NCBI RefSeq assembly: GCF_014647455.2 | Contig: NZ_BMPF01000009.1 | Coordinates: 1-64,000, forward strand | Direction: 5' to 3' | Length of the DNA: 64,000 bases | Source: Halarchaeum grantii | Lineage (GTDB): Archaea; Halobacteriota; Halobacteria; Halobacteriales; Halobacteriaceae | Shown here: in pieces, positions 36,475 to 44,757 of the stretch | Layout of the letters: the number at the start of each line of letters is the position of its first letter | Numbering within the stretch: the stretch's first letter is position 1 | Made by a program: the position numbers and the translations under genes | Notes under the pieces: generated by a model | The model's input: the letters and a program-made list of their open reading frames with translations, nothing else | Told to the model about the DNA's origin: nothing | Database searches by the model: none

Positions 36475-37843
36475 CCCCGACCCTTGAGGTCGGGGAGGAA
36501 GCCGACAACCGATGACACAAACCACGTTACGATGGCAGGCCGACTCCCGACCCTATAAGTAACACCGACTGTATATGTGAAAGCACAGTGGAATACCGTC
36601 GTACTGCCGTCATCAAACTCGACACGCCCGAAGGAGCTGACGACTCCCTTCGAGAGACTGTCGAGCAGTTCAAACACTGCGCCAACACCGCGAGTGAATG
36701 GTGCTGGCACGGCGACGACGGCTACCACGTCACCTCAAAAGCCAAAGCCGAACGCGCCCTCTACGACCGACTCCGCGACGAAACCGACCTGACCGCAAAC
36801 CTCGTCCAGAAAGGAATTCGCAGGGCAGTCGAAGCCGTCAAAAGCGGAGTCTCACGTCTCAAACGTGGTGAGAACACATCGCAACCGCACTTTTCTGCTG
36901 ATAGCGCGGTGTACGACAAGCGGAGCGCAACGTTCCACCGCGACCACGTATCGCTGTCCACCGTAGACGGGCGCGTCGAGTGCGATTACATCCTTCCCGA
37001 CGACTCGGAGACACCGCCGACAAAGTACGTCTCCGACGAGGACTTCGAGTTTCGGATGGCACACTTGCAGTACTGCGACGGTGACTGGTATCTCCACGCC
37101 TCGATGCGGAAAGTCGAAGCAGACGACGAACCCAAATCCGAGTCCAAGCACAGAACAGTCCTTGGTGTGGATGTAGGCGTGAACAACCTCGCCGTCGCTT
37201 CGACGGGGCAATTCTGGTCAGCAGACGAGTTCAACCACTGGCGTCGAGAGTACGAGAAACGCCGTGGGTCGCTTCAGCAGTGTGGGTCTCGACACGCCCA
37301 CGAGAACATCGAATCAGTCGGACAGAAAGAGACCGGGCGGTTCAAGATATACCTACACACGGTGGCGAACGAACTTCTTGAGGAAGCCGTCGAGAACGAC
37401 TGTTCGCACATCGTGTTCGAGGATTTGACCCACATTCGGGAGAACATTCCCGAGGCGACGTGGCAACACGTGTGGGCGTTCCGACGCCTCTACGAGTACG
37501 TCGAATACAAGGCCGAAGAACACGGTATCGAGGTCGTCCAGGTTGACCCGCGCAACACGTCGAAGCGTTGCTCGACGTGTGGGTTTACCCACGACGACAA
37601 TCGCCACCAAGAGTCGTTCGAGTGTCAGAAGTGTGGGTATGAGAACCACGCGGACTACAACGCCTCGAAGAATATCGGTTTGCAGTATCTCCGTCGTCGG
37701 CAAAACGCAGGCGATGGAGGCGCACCCGTAGATGTGCGCTTGAATCGCGGGACGCTGAACGTGAGCGGGGAGTACGTCCCCCCTGCCTCTACCGAGGCAT
37801 AGAACGGGAGTCCACGCGAAAGCCTCGGGGCTTGACCCCGAGG
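36475..37843 (+). mobile_element. IS1341-type element with TnpB only
   Basis: Hairpins with the same loop bound the unit: CCCCGACC-CTTGA-GGTCGGGG (36475-36495) on the left and CCTCGGGG-CTTGA-CCCCGAGG (37823-37843) on the right. Between them is only tnpB. IS200/IS605-group elements have subterminal hairpins and no terminal inverted repeats. Without tnpA it would need a transposase in trans, perhaps from the element at 44243. Confidence 0.8.
36588..37802 (+). CDS. tnpB: TnpB RNA-guided nuclease
   Basis: The enzyme has 404 residues, of usual length. The RuvC-like nuclease residues are visible: Asp in LGVDVGVNNLAV (about 192), Glu in IVFEDLTHIRE (about 276) and Asp in ENHADYNASKN (about 354). 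A four-Cys zinc finger, CSTCG...CQKCG, sits between the last two. TnpB proteins cut DNA guided by an RNA made from the element's right end and help the element persist. The start is a GTG at 36588. All catalytic residues are intact. Confidence 0.92.
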   Translation: MEYRRTAVIKLDTPEGADDSLRETVEQFKHCANTASEWCWHGDDGYHVTSKAKAERALYDRLRDETDLTANLVQKGIRRAVEAVKSGVSRLKRGENTSQPHFSADSAVYDKRSATFHRDHVSLSTVDGRVECDYILPDDSETPPTKYVSDEDFEFRMAHLQYCDGDWYLHASMRKVEADDEPKSESKHRTVLGVDVGVNNLAVASTGQFWSADEFNHWRREYEKRRGSLQQCGSRHAHENIESVGQKETGRFKIYLHTVANELLEEAVENDCSHIVFEDLTHIRENIPEATWQHVWAFRRLYEYVEYKAEEHGIEVVQVDPRNTSKRCSTCGFTHDDNRHQESFECQKCGYENHADYNASKNIGLQYLRRRQNAGDGGAPVDVRLNRGTLNVSGEYVPPASTEA

Positions 37844-37850
37844 CGATTTA
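37700..37850 (+). ncRNA. Candidate guide RNA (omega RNA) of TnpB
   Basis: TnpB guide RNAs overlap the 3' end of tnpB and run through the right end of the element, with the guide taken from flanking DNA. Here that would be the last 100 nt of tnpB plus the GAACGGGAGTCC-to-hairpin stretch ending at 37843. The assignment follows from the family, not from a promoter seen in the sequence. Confidence 0.35.
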
Positions 37851-38048
37851 CTGCTTTACCGTCGTACGGGAGGCGATGAACAACACGGAACCTCCTATGC
37901 TTGATCGACTAGATCTGTCGGCAACTATGGATTTCGACATTAGCTAGCTAATAACAGGTCGCTGTGAGCTAGAAATCCGTCGAAACGATCCCGATTACGG
38001 ATGCTTGTGATAGGTACACTTTACTGTGCCAACCAAATACGCCTCATC

Positions 38049-38212
38049 GAACCGGAGAGTAGAGCTCCGGTTCACTGGCCGCGGCCAGCAGTTCCGATGG
38101 GTCGGCAACTCCCCCACGGAGTTGCCTGCCGTGGCCGGATTTCCGAGCACCGGGTCGCCCCATGCGGAAAGCCCGATGGTCGACGCCTCCAGCCGAGGGC
38201 GGCTAGTTCTCA
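38049..38212 (+). repeat. Structured ~165-nt element, copy A
   Basis: Stem 1 is GAACCGGAG/CTCCGGTTC, stem 2 is the palindrome CTGGCCGCGGCCAG, and stem 3 is GGCAACTCC-cccac-GGAGTTGCC. These are followed by CCGTGGCCGGATTT and GTCGACGCCTCCAGC. Copy B at 39093 keeps the same order, but its stems differ on both sides at once (for example GTCAACTC/GAGTTGAC), so pairing is conserved while sequence is not. Copies A and B flank the two genes at 38362-39058. Confidence 0.75.
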
Positions 38213-38302
38213 GGCACTGGATACCTAACGTCCTTTTGGCTCCCAGAGTACATCCTCAAAGCCGGGAGACTGGGGTAGATAGCGGCTCTCGACAGCAGTT
38301 CG

Positions 38303-38361
38303 GTTTGTCGCGCGGAGAGCGGCGGCGCGCGCCGCACAGAGTGCGTGCGTCAGACACAGCG
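38303..38361 (+). promoter_or_regulatory. Hairpin leader element, copy 4 (variant)
   Basis: GTTTGTC (38303-38309) is followed by a short CGC-GGAGA-GCG stem, a GC palindrome and a CGCAC-AGA-GTGCG stem, then the start at 38362. The distance from box to start (53 nt) equals that of copies 1 and 2. The first stem is shorter than in copies 1-3, so this copy is less certain. Confidence 0.5.
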
Positions 38362-38853
38362 ATGCATATGCTCATCTACGCGCTGGTGGAGGCATCGAGC
38401 GAAGACGAAGCACTCGCAGCGGGGAAATCGGTGTTCGACCGATTGGTCGGCATCTCCCCCCACGCCGACGGCGTCTTTGACTACTACGTGACGTTCGACG
38501 AGGCAGACGTCACGTGCGCTGGGCACGCCCGCTGGGGTGAGCGGCCGGCTGCCGCACCGGTTGAATCCGACGCCGGCGACGCACTCCTCGAAGCAGGGTG
38601 GGAAGCGACTGTCGAGGAGTTCGAGCAGACCCTCGCCGACGTTCGCGAGGCACTACCCAAGCTTAGTGATGAGGCAGTGATGCGTGATGAGGGCCTCGTG
38701 CGGCACGCCTGCCACAAACTCGGCGCGTACCGTGGCCCATCAGTCGTCCTCTACGACGAACATGGACACGGAATTCGCGACCGGGAGCGTCTCAACCTGA
38801 TTCTCGACGACACTCGAGAGTGCTGGATCGTCCCGGCGGACGTCCACTACTGA
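38362..38853 (+). CDS. Haloarchaeal plasmid protein of unknown function (163 aa)
   Basis: The start at 38362 (MHMLIYALVEASSEDEALAA) is chosen because the upstream part of the frame overlaps the structured element and leader. The N-terminal half looks like an alpha/beta domain (ALAAGKSVFDRLV, FDYYVTFDEADVT). The C-terminal half is helical and ends SVVLYDEHGHGIRDRERLN. The N-terminal pattern is one I associate with small plasmid-borne haloarchaeal proteins, but I cannot name the family. It is followed 55 bp later by a small zinc-finger gene. Confidence 0.65.
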   Translation: MHMLIYALVEASSEDEALAAGKSVFDRLVGISPHADGVFDYYVTFDEADVTCAGHARWGERPAAAPVESDAGDALLEAGWEATVEEFEQTLADVREALPKLSDEAVMRDEGLVRHACHKLGAYRGPSVVLYDEHGHGIRDRERLNLILDDTRECWIVPADVHY

Positions 38854-38908
38854 CGATGCCAGAGCCGACTCGTCGTCGACGTCGCAACCCGGCGTGGAGG
38901 TCGTGGAG

Positions 38909-39058
38909 ATGATTGGCCATCGACAGCCGCCGTGGGAGAAGCCAATCCCGAAAACCGCCTTCGGTTACTGTACGAGTTGCAAGGAGGTCCCGGCAGATCC
39001 GGTCTACGCCGCACACGGCGACCAACGCTGTGCGGATTGCTACTATAAAACCGGCTAG
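38909..39058 (+). CDS. Small zinc-finger protein (49 aa)
   Basis: The ATG at 38909 opens a 49-codon frame: PPWEKPIPKTAFGYCTSCKE, then DPVYAAHGDQRCADCYYKTG. Two CxxC pairs (CTSC and CADC) about 22 residues apart make a compact zinc finger. The fit between Cys spacing and reading frame supports a real gene despite its size. It follows the 163-residue gene and is probably cotranscribed with it. Confidence 0.6.
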   Translation: MIGHRQPPWEKPIPKTAFGYCTSCKEVPADPVYAAHGDQRCADCYYKTG

Positions 39059-39092
39059 GCGTGATTTGCTGTATCTCCACGGCACTGCCGGT

Positions 39093-39256
39093 GAACCGGG
39101 GACGGACTCCGGTTCACCGGCCTGCGGCCGGTGGATTCCGATGGGTTGTCAACTCCCCCCAGAGTTGACCGCCGTGGCCGGATTTGCGACACTGGGTATT
39201 CTCCCCACGAGGGGGAGGTCCAGTGGTCAACGCCTCCAGCTGTGGGCAGTTCTCTA
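39093..39256 (+). repeat. Structured ~165-nt element, copy B
   Basis: Stem 1 is GGTGAACCGG/CCGGTTCACC (starting 39091), stem 2 is CCGGCC-TGC-GGCCGG, and stem 3 is GTCAACTC-CCCCCA-GAGTTGAC. TGGCCGGATTTGCGACACTG, a CCCCACGAGGGGG hairpin and GTCAACGCCTCCAGC follow. It is the most regular of the three copies. No ORF spans it in a convincing way. Confidence 0.75.
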
Positions 39257-39583
39257 TAGCTTTCTGAGACATAATGACCTTCTGGCCTAGACATGACATC
39301 AAATCCAGAGAATTCAGTGACTACCGTTCAACGAACCGACTATGATTTCCTCCGAACAAGTCAGCTATTCTGTTGCTGGACCGGATTCTCAGACCAACAG
39401 ACAGCGTATATCCACAAATCTAGAGCAATGATTCAGTTCCCATGGCACTGCTAATATTCGTGCTGGATACTGCGGATCACCAGCTATCCGTAATCCACCG
39501 TATTCCAGTCTCCTCTATCTGAGAGACTGGTTTATATATCGCTGATACGGGGGTTTAATGATTAACGGGGTTAACTGGCAAGT

Positions 39584-41077
39584 ATGTCTCGGGCCATTGA
39601 TGTTCTCCATGTCGACGACGACCTCAGCTTTGGAGAGCTAGTGGCCACCTTCCTCGAACGCGAGAACGAGGAGTTCACTGTGACCACGGAAACAAGCGTC
39701 ACAGACGGCCTCAAAGTCCTCAACCACGAGCGGCCGGACTGTATCGTAAGCGACTACGAAATGCCCGAGCAGGATGGATTAGACTTTCTCAAGCAGGTTC
39801 GCGATACCTATCCAGAGCTTCCCTTTATTCTCTACACCGGCAAGGGGAGTGAAGAAGTCGCCAGCGACGCCATTTCTGCGGGCGCGACCGACTATCTACA
39901 AAAACAGTCTGGGACAGACCAATACACGCTGCTTGCAAATCGAATCCGAAATGCAGTTGATCGATATCACTCTCAGTCTGAGCTGGAACGCGAACGCTCC
40001 CGGATGGAATTCGCGTTAAACGCTACAACTGCAGCGGTCTGGACACGCAACATTACAACAGATACGATGGATATTTATCCAACTATCTGTCCCGTATTCG
40101 AGGTTCGTATCACCTCCCTCCAGGAGTTTCTTGATGAAGTCCATCCCGCAGATCGCAAGGCCACAGAGCAGGAAATCCGTACAGCAGCGCAGTCAGGAGA
40201 CACATATACAGTCCAGTTCCGCTTCCACAAAGACAACGCTCTTTGCTGGGGTGAAATGTCTGGCCGAACACTGCAGGAGGAGAGAGAAGAGCCGATCCAA
40301 ACGGGGATCACGCGCGAAATCACCGAGCAAAAAGAGCGCAAGCGACGATTTGACACGCTTGTTCGGAACCTCCCCGGGATCGTCTATCGCTGCCGGCATA
40401 CGCCTCAGTGGCCAATGATAGATGTTCGCGGAGACGTCGAGACAGTTACGGGCTACACTGCAGCAGACTTCAAGACGAATACTCTCTCTTGGGGTGACGA
40501 TGTTATCCATCCAGAAGACCGGGAGGAAGTCTGGAACACGATTAACGACACACTTGCAACAGCAGACTCATTTGAGGTCTCGTATCGGATTGTTACTGCA
40601 GATGAGTCGGTTAAATGGGTCTGGGAGCGAGGACAATGTATTGCGACCGCTGACGGCCGTCCTGACGTGCTTGAGGGTGTGATTGACGATATTACGGCAC
40701 ATAAGCAACAAGAGGAAGCCTTGCAGCGGAACGAACGGCGCTTCAAATCACTATTTCACGACCCTAATCTACTTGTTGCACTGCTTGACCGCGAAGGGGT
40801 CGTTCAAGATGTGAATACAACTGCAGTAAGCTATATTGACGCCGATCGTGAGTCCATCCGTGGTGAGGTCTTTTGGGAGACACCATGGTGGACATCAGAT
40901 CAGAAATCAGCGCTCAAGCAATGGGTTAGGCGAGCCGCTACCGGTGAGTACGTTGAGTACGAAGCTACACATACGCAATCAACTGGAGCACCGATTGCTG
41001 TCTCTGGAGTGATTCGGCCAGTAACGGACGACGCTGGAAACGTCCTCTCGCTCATTGCCTCGGCACGCGAAATATAG
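39584..41077 (+). CDS. Receiver-PAS signalling protein lacking a kinase domain
   Basis: In this 497-residue protein residues 1-120 form a response-regulator receiver (VLHVDDD acidic pocket, phosphoacceptor Asp in CIVSDYEMPEQDG, Lys in LYTGKGSEE). Three PAS domains follow (about 130-255, 260-375, 380-497). The protein stops right after SLIASAREI, the point where haloarchaeal proteins of this type usually continue into a histidine kinase, so it may be truncated or may act as a phospho-relay sink. The complete sensor kinase is convergent, only 20 bp away. TATA-like TTTATATATC precedes the gene by about 50 nt. Confidence 0.85.
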   Translation: MSRAIDVLHVDDDLSFGELVATFLERENEEFTVTTETSVTDGLKVLNHERPDCIVSDYEMPEQDGLDFLKQVRDTYPELPFILYTGKGSEEVASDAISAGATDYLQKQSGTDQYTLLANRIRNAVDRYHSQSELERERSRMEFALNATTAAVWTRNITTDTMDIYPTICPVFEVRITSLQEFLDEVHPADRKATEQEIRTAAQSGDTYTVQFRFHKDNALCWGEMSGRTLQEEREEPIQTGITREITEQKERKRRFDTLVRNLPGIVYRCRHTPQWPMIDVRGDVETVTGYTAADFKTNTLSWGDDVIHPEDREEVWNTINDTLATADSFEVSYRIVTADESVKWVWERGQCIATADGRPDVLEGVIDDITAHKQQEEALQRNERRFKSLFHDPNLLVALLDREGVVQDVNTTAVSYIDADRESIRGEVFWETPWWTSDQKSALKQWVRRAATGEYVEYEATHTQSTGAPIAVSGVIRPVTDDAGNVLSLIASAREI

Positions 41078-41097
41078 CTGAGAAAGAATAGCCTGCG

Positions 41098-42990
41098 TTA
41101 GTCGTGCATACGGTCATCGACCGCAACTTCGAATCGTGCACCGCCGTCTCTTCCCTCCGTAATAGAAATCGACCAGTTATGCGCATCTGCAATCTCTTTG
41201 ACGATTGTGAGTCCGAGCCCGGATCCATCTGCCGCAGATGTATATCCCGACTCAAAGATTTGGTCTCGGTCCGCTGGCTCAATACCGGGCCCAGTGTCCT
41301 CAACCGCGAATCCATCTTCCGTCGATTCAACGAAAGCCGTGATATCGTCCCCACCGTGTGTGATCGCATTCGTAAAGAGGTTCTCCAAGAGTTGCTGGAG
41401 TCGATTCTGGTCTGCCTGAAACTCACAGGAGCTCTTCACCTGCAGATCAGCGTCAGCAGTCGCAACGTGCTCCCACGCAACTCTCGCAGCCGTCGCAAGA
41501 TTGACCTTTGTAAGGGAGTTGATCTCCTCTCCTTGCCGCGCAAGTGTTGACAGCTCATCCACGAGTTGATCCATTCGCTCAAGTGCGCTCTCAACACGAC
41601 CAAATGCCTCATCATCACCGGCACGGCCAAGGTCAAGATACCCCTGAGCGACCGTAAGCGGATTCTGCAGATCATGTGAAATCACACTCGCAAAACGCTC
41701 CAGCCGCTCATTCTGCTCCATCAGCTGTGCCTCCCGTTCCGCACGCTCTAACGCGGTATTAATATTCGCCGCGAGAATCCTCGCTAGCGAATAATCAGTC
41801 TCGGCAAACGCATCACGAGTCGTTGAGCCAATCATCATGACGCCCCAGTCACCGAGAGGGAGAATCAACTCACTCGCGATCAGCGACGTCGGGTTATATG
41901 CATCCGGATGCTCCGCCACGTTCTGAATGAGTTGCGACTCTCCCGTTTCGAAGACGGTCCATGCAATCGCCTCACCACGAGGGAAACTTGGTGGATCGGA
42001 GAGCGATCCGTCAGCGGTCGTATACGCTTCCGGAACAAGGTGATCAGTCTCGGAATCATATTGGTAGATTCCCGCAAAATCAAACTGAAAGAGATCGGTT
42101 GTCGCATTAACGGCGTCCTCAACAACCGTGGTCGTCGAGTCAGCCATGAGCAGATTGCGTGTTGTTTCGTGGAGGGCAGTGAGCTGCTCATTATATCGAT
42201 ATTCATCTGTGATATCGGTGTAGACAGCGTAGCCATCCGTTTCGGTGGTATTCGTCCGAAGGGGGATCGCTTGAAGACGAAACATTCGCAGTTCACCAGA
42301 GGCAGTCTGGCGACAGATCTCCGACTCCTCAAACTGCTCATAAGCGTGTGCACGCTGACTGATGCCGGACGCACTGTCTTGCAGGGATGGTGGCACAATC
42401 AGCTCGTCAATTGACCTCCCTTGAATGTCTTCTTCCTCAAACCCGAACGTCCGCTCAAACGCTGGGTTAACAGCCTGAATCATTGGATCCTGGTGGATGA
42501 ACTCGATTTCAGCGATGCAGTCAGAACTGTTCTCGAGCAGTGCAGTGATTTTGGTATTCTCGTCCTGAAGCTGCCGTCGGTGGCGGCGACGCCGACTATC
42601 ATAGACTCCAACACCGAGCCCAGTCAGGGTAGCGACAGTAATTGTATGCGTGAAAAGAAGATATGGCTTAAAGACACCTTCAATGAGCTGAATCATATAT
42701 ACCCAGCCGAGGAGCAGACAGACCGTAACCGCACTCAGAATACTCCATCCCGCGATGAGGTACGCGGTCTGCGGTGAAATCGGCCGATAAGCAAGGAGGA
42801 GAATCCCTGATCCGACAAGCAAGAGGTTGAGGAGAATCGGGAGAGAATTCTCAAAGAGAGTCAAATATAGGGGGACGCCTTGGTGGAAAACGTCTGCGGG
42901 GATATCGTAGAGAGTGAGTGTGAGAAAAACGAGGCCAAGTAGTAAGATTGCACCCCCGCTCAATACCCGTTTCCAACGGTTCCGATTCAT
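41098..42990 (-). CDS. Membrane sensor histidine kinase (PAS-GAF-HisKA-HATPase)
   Basis: The product has 630 residues. Four N-terminal spans (about 10-30, 42-68, 78-102, 110-130) lead to a PAS domain (about 145-260) and a GAF domain (about 270-410). The HisKA dimerisation helix carries the phosphorylated His in ASVISHDLQNPL (about 435). HATPase motifs are LENLFTNAITHG (N box), VEDTGPGIEP (G1) and GSGLGLTIVKEI (G2). All catalytic motifs are intact. It ends 20 bp from the convergent receiver-PAS gene, which suggests but does not prove they form a pair. Confidence 0.92.
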   Translation of the reverse strand: MNRNRWKRVLSGGAILLLGLVFLTLTLYDIPADVFHQGVPLYLTLFENSLPILLNLLLVGSGILLLAYRPISPQTAYLIAGWSILSAVTVCLLLGWVYMIQLIEGVFKPYLLFTHTITVATLTGLGVGVYDSRRRRHRRQLQDENTKITALLENSSDCIAEIEFIHQDPMIQAVNPAFERTFGFEEEDIQGRSIDELIVPPSLQDSASGISQRAHAYEQFEESEICRQTASGELRMFRLQAIPLRTNTTETDGYAVYTDITDEYRYNEQLTALHETTRNLLMADSTTTVVEDAVNATTDLFQFDFAGIYQYDSETDHLVPEAYTTADGSLSDPPSFPRGEAIAWTVFETGESQLIQNVAEHPDAYNPTSLIASELILPLGDWGVMMIGSTTRDAFAETDYSLARILAANINTALERAEREAQLMEQNERLERFASVISHDLQNPLTVAQGYLDLGRAGDDEAFGRVESALERMDQLVDELSTLARQGEEINSLTKVNLATAARVAWEHVATADADLQVKSSCEFQADQNRLQQLLENLFTNAITHGGDDITAFVESTEDGFAVEDTGPGIEPADRDQIFESGYTSAADGSGLGLTIVKEIADAHNWSISITEGRDGGARFEVAVDDRMHD

Positions 42991-43151
42991 AGACAGAAAA
43001 CGACCTGAGTTGCGTCAAATGTTTCGGTTGCTCTCGCGAAGACGCATCGAGATCTGGTCAATAGACACACCCCGTGTGCAAAATGTAGATATCTGTTCTA
43101 CAGGCGGTTCACAGCCTTAGAGCTGTAAACCGGAATCTGAGTTCATCTTCC

Positions 43152-43193
43152 TTAACCAACAGGGTACGAAGAAAGCGCGACTGTGTTAGTTAA
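43152..43193. repeat. Dyad TTAACCAACAG, copy 3, over a promoter
   Basis: TTAACCAACAG (43152-43162) faces CTGTGTTAGTTAA (43181-43193), a weaker form of the dyads at 18873 and 19537. The right arm contains GTTAGTTAAAC, which could be the TATA box for the DUF6166 gene. TATA spacing would put the start of transcription near the GTTTGTC box at 43221. A protein bound here would block the promoter. Confidence 0.5.
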
Positions 43194-43220
43194 ACAAGAT
43201 GTGCCGCGAACCGCAGTGTG

Positions 43221-43277
43221 GTTTGTCGACCCCGAGAGGGGTGCGGGAGTGCCTAGATGGCGCTCTCGAAACCGACT
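43221..43277 (+). promoter_or_regulatory. Hairpin leader element, copy 2
   Basis: GTTTGTCGA precedes CCCC-GAGA-GGGG (43230-43241), TGCGG, and a perfect 7-bp stem GAGTGCC-TAGAT-GGCGCTC (43247-43265, one G-T pair). The start codon of the DUF6166 gene follows at 43278. In copy 3 the second stem has a different sequence, CGCGCC/GGCGCG, but the same position, so pairing is conserved. Confidence 0.7.
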
Positions 43278-43661
43278 ATGAGTGGAATATTCGACGACGG
43301 CGCAATCGCACAGACAACACACGCCGAGGGCGAGATTCGGTACGTCGGGTCTCGCGAATACGGACAGGTGCTAGTGACGAAGCACCCAGAGGGCGAGCGA
43401 CTCACCCCCGAGCGTAGCCTCACCATTGCCCGTCACAGTCCTGGTGGGTTCGCCGTCGGATATCGTGGGAGTGGGCCGGCGCAGCTCGCACTCGCCATCC
43501 TCCTGGACTACACCGACAACGCCTCCCTCGCCCGTGACCATTACCAGACGTTCACAGACGAGGTCATCAGCCAACTCGAGTACGGCGCCGATGGAACCTG
43601 GACGATCACCGACGCCGACATCGAGCAGGCTCTCCCCGACGACGTCGCACTACCCGCGTAA
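43278..43661 (+). CDS. DUF6166 domain protein
   Basis: The start at 43278 (MSGIFDDGAIAQTTHAEGEI) gives 127 residues. An earlier in-frame ATG at 43257 lies inside the second leader hairpin. The core GGFAVGYRGSGPAQLALAIL, followed by YQTFTDEVISQL, is the DUF6166 signature, in which a G-Y-x-G-S-G-P-x-Q-L-A loop is invariant. Function is unknown; the family is found on plasmids and phages. It begins a run of small genes with 43681 and 44011. Confidence 0.8.
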   Translation: MSGIFDDGAIAQTTHAEGEIRYVGSREYGQVLVTKHPEGERLTPERSLTIARHSPGGFAVGYRGSGPAQLALAILLDYTDNASLARDHYQTFTDEVISQLEYGADGTWTITDADIEQALPDDVALPA

Positions 43662-43680
43662 CCAACCTCACTCACCGACA

Positions 43681-43944
43681 ATGTCCGACACTACTGACGC
43701 TTCGAGCGACGCGGCCGCCGAACAGCCCACCGAAACCAAGCACGTCGAGCGCACCGACGTCGGCGTCTCGATCACCGTCCAACTCAAGCGTGGCTCCGGA
43801 ACTCGCGACGAGGACAAAATCAAGGGCAAAGTGAAAGCTCAGACACTTGAGGACGCCAAGGAGGACATGGAGGTGCTTCGATCGTACCTCCACACGCTCG
43901 CCGAGGACGCACGCCAAATCCAACCGGAAGTCGAGACCGAGTAG
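43681..43944 (+). CDS. Small haloarchaeal protein (87 aa), DUF7389-like
   Basis: The ATG at 43681 lies 19 bp after the DUF6166 stop. The protein has an acidic disordered start, then HVERTDVGVSITVQLKRGSG and DEDKIKGKVKAQTLEDA, and ends in a helix. The HVERTDxGVSxTVxLKRGxGTRD segment recalls a conserved small plasmid family that I believe is DUF7389. The family number is uncertain. Cotranscription with DUF6166 is likely. Confidence 0.7.
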   Translation: MSDTTDASSDAAAEQPTETKHVERTDVGVSITVQLKRGSGTRDEDKIKGKVKAQTLEDAKEDMEVLRSYLHTLAEDARQIQPEVETE

Positions 43945-43975
43945 AACGAGAGGCGCACAGTACGTCTTCAGGTCG

Positions 43976-44010
43976 GTTTATCGTCGCCGAGAAGGGCGAG
44001 GCGACAACCA
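43976..44010 (+). promoter_or_regulatory. Hairpin leader element, copy 6 (short form)
   Basis: GTTTATC (43976-43982) is followed directly by GTCGCC (43983-43988), a GAGAAGGGCGA loop and GGCGAC (44000-44005), then the ATG at 44011. It is a single-hairpin version whose box-to-start distance is 29 nt, like copy 5 (32 nt). Confidence 0.55.
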
Positions 44011-44223
44011 ATGTCCGAGCAGACAACGACCGACGAGACCCCGCTCACGCCCGAACAGCGACTCACCCCAGAAAACCTCGACCTCCTCCGTGCCGGTATC
44101 GTAACCATTCCCAACGTCGAGACTGTCCGGGAATGCGTCGCCTACGAGAACGCACACCAGAATCGGGAGCCGGTACTTCGCTGGCTCGCACAGCAAGCAG
44201 CAGAACTTCGAGACGAGAAGTGA
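44011..44223 (+). CDS. Small conserved-looking haloarchaeal protein (70 aa)
   Basis: The protein has an acidic start and two helices (LTPENLDLLRAGIVTIPNVE and TVRECVAYENAHQNREPVLR). It ends nearly at the left end of the IS605 element, with a natural-looking stop. The pattern is that of short haloarchaeal plasmid proteins of unknown function. It has its own hairpin leader even though it lies 66 bp behind the previous gene, which suggests separate control. Confidence 0.6.
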   Translation: MSEQTTTDETPLTPEQRLTPENLDLLRAGIVTIPNVETVRECVAYENAHQNREPVLRWLAQQAAELRDEK

Positions 44224-44367
44224 TACAGACCGATATCGCATACCTCCGTCTTCAGGCGGAGGTCAAGCGGTAAGCATAGTGCGTCAATCCACAATTCCCT
44301 TCATTACCGGATTTCCTACGCTTTACCAAGGTATTAAGACGCCAACGAACCATAGTGTGCAGTACGG

Positions 44368-44757
44368 ATGAAGACCACACGGCACGCGACCTACACCCTC
44401 AACTACCACCTCGTGTGGCTGCCGAAGTACCGCAACCCGGTACTCAACGGTGAGGTCGCCGACCGTGTACGAGACATCCTCCACGAAATCGCCGACGAAA
44501 AAGGATTGGAGATTATCGACCTGACCGTCCAACCCGACCACATCCATCTATTCGTTAGTAGCCCGCCGAAACACGCCCCCTCGCTTCTCACTAATTGGTT
44601 CAAGGGCATCAGCTCGCGGAAATACAACCACCGCTATGCCGACCACGACGGCGAGAAAATCAAGTGGGCCCGCGGCTACTACGCAGGGACGGCAGGCCAC
44701 GTTTCCAGCGAAACAGTCCAGGACTACATCCAGCGTCACGAGGAAGCCGACACATGA
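44368..44757 (+). CDS. tnpA: IS200/IS605 transposase TnpA (Y1 HUH)
   Basis: At 129 residues it is of normal length. The HUH metal motif is in VQPDHIHLFVSSP (about 55-62), and a candidate catalytic Tyr lies in SETVQDYIQRH near the C-terminus. The N-terminus TYTLNYHLVWLPKYRNPVL is typical. The enzyme works as a dimer that excises and inserts single-stranded DNA. Its stop overlaps the tnpB start (ATGA). Confidence 0.93.
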   Translation: MKTTRHATYTLNYHLVWLPKYRNPVLNGEVADRVRDILHEIADEKGLEIIDLTVQPDHIHLFVSSPPKHAPSLLTNWFKGISSRKYNHRYADHDGEKIKWARGYYAGTAGHVSSETVQDYIQRHEEADT

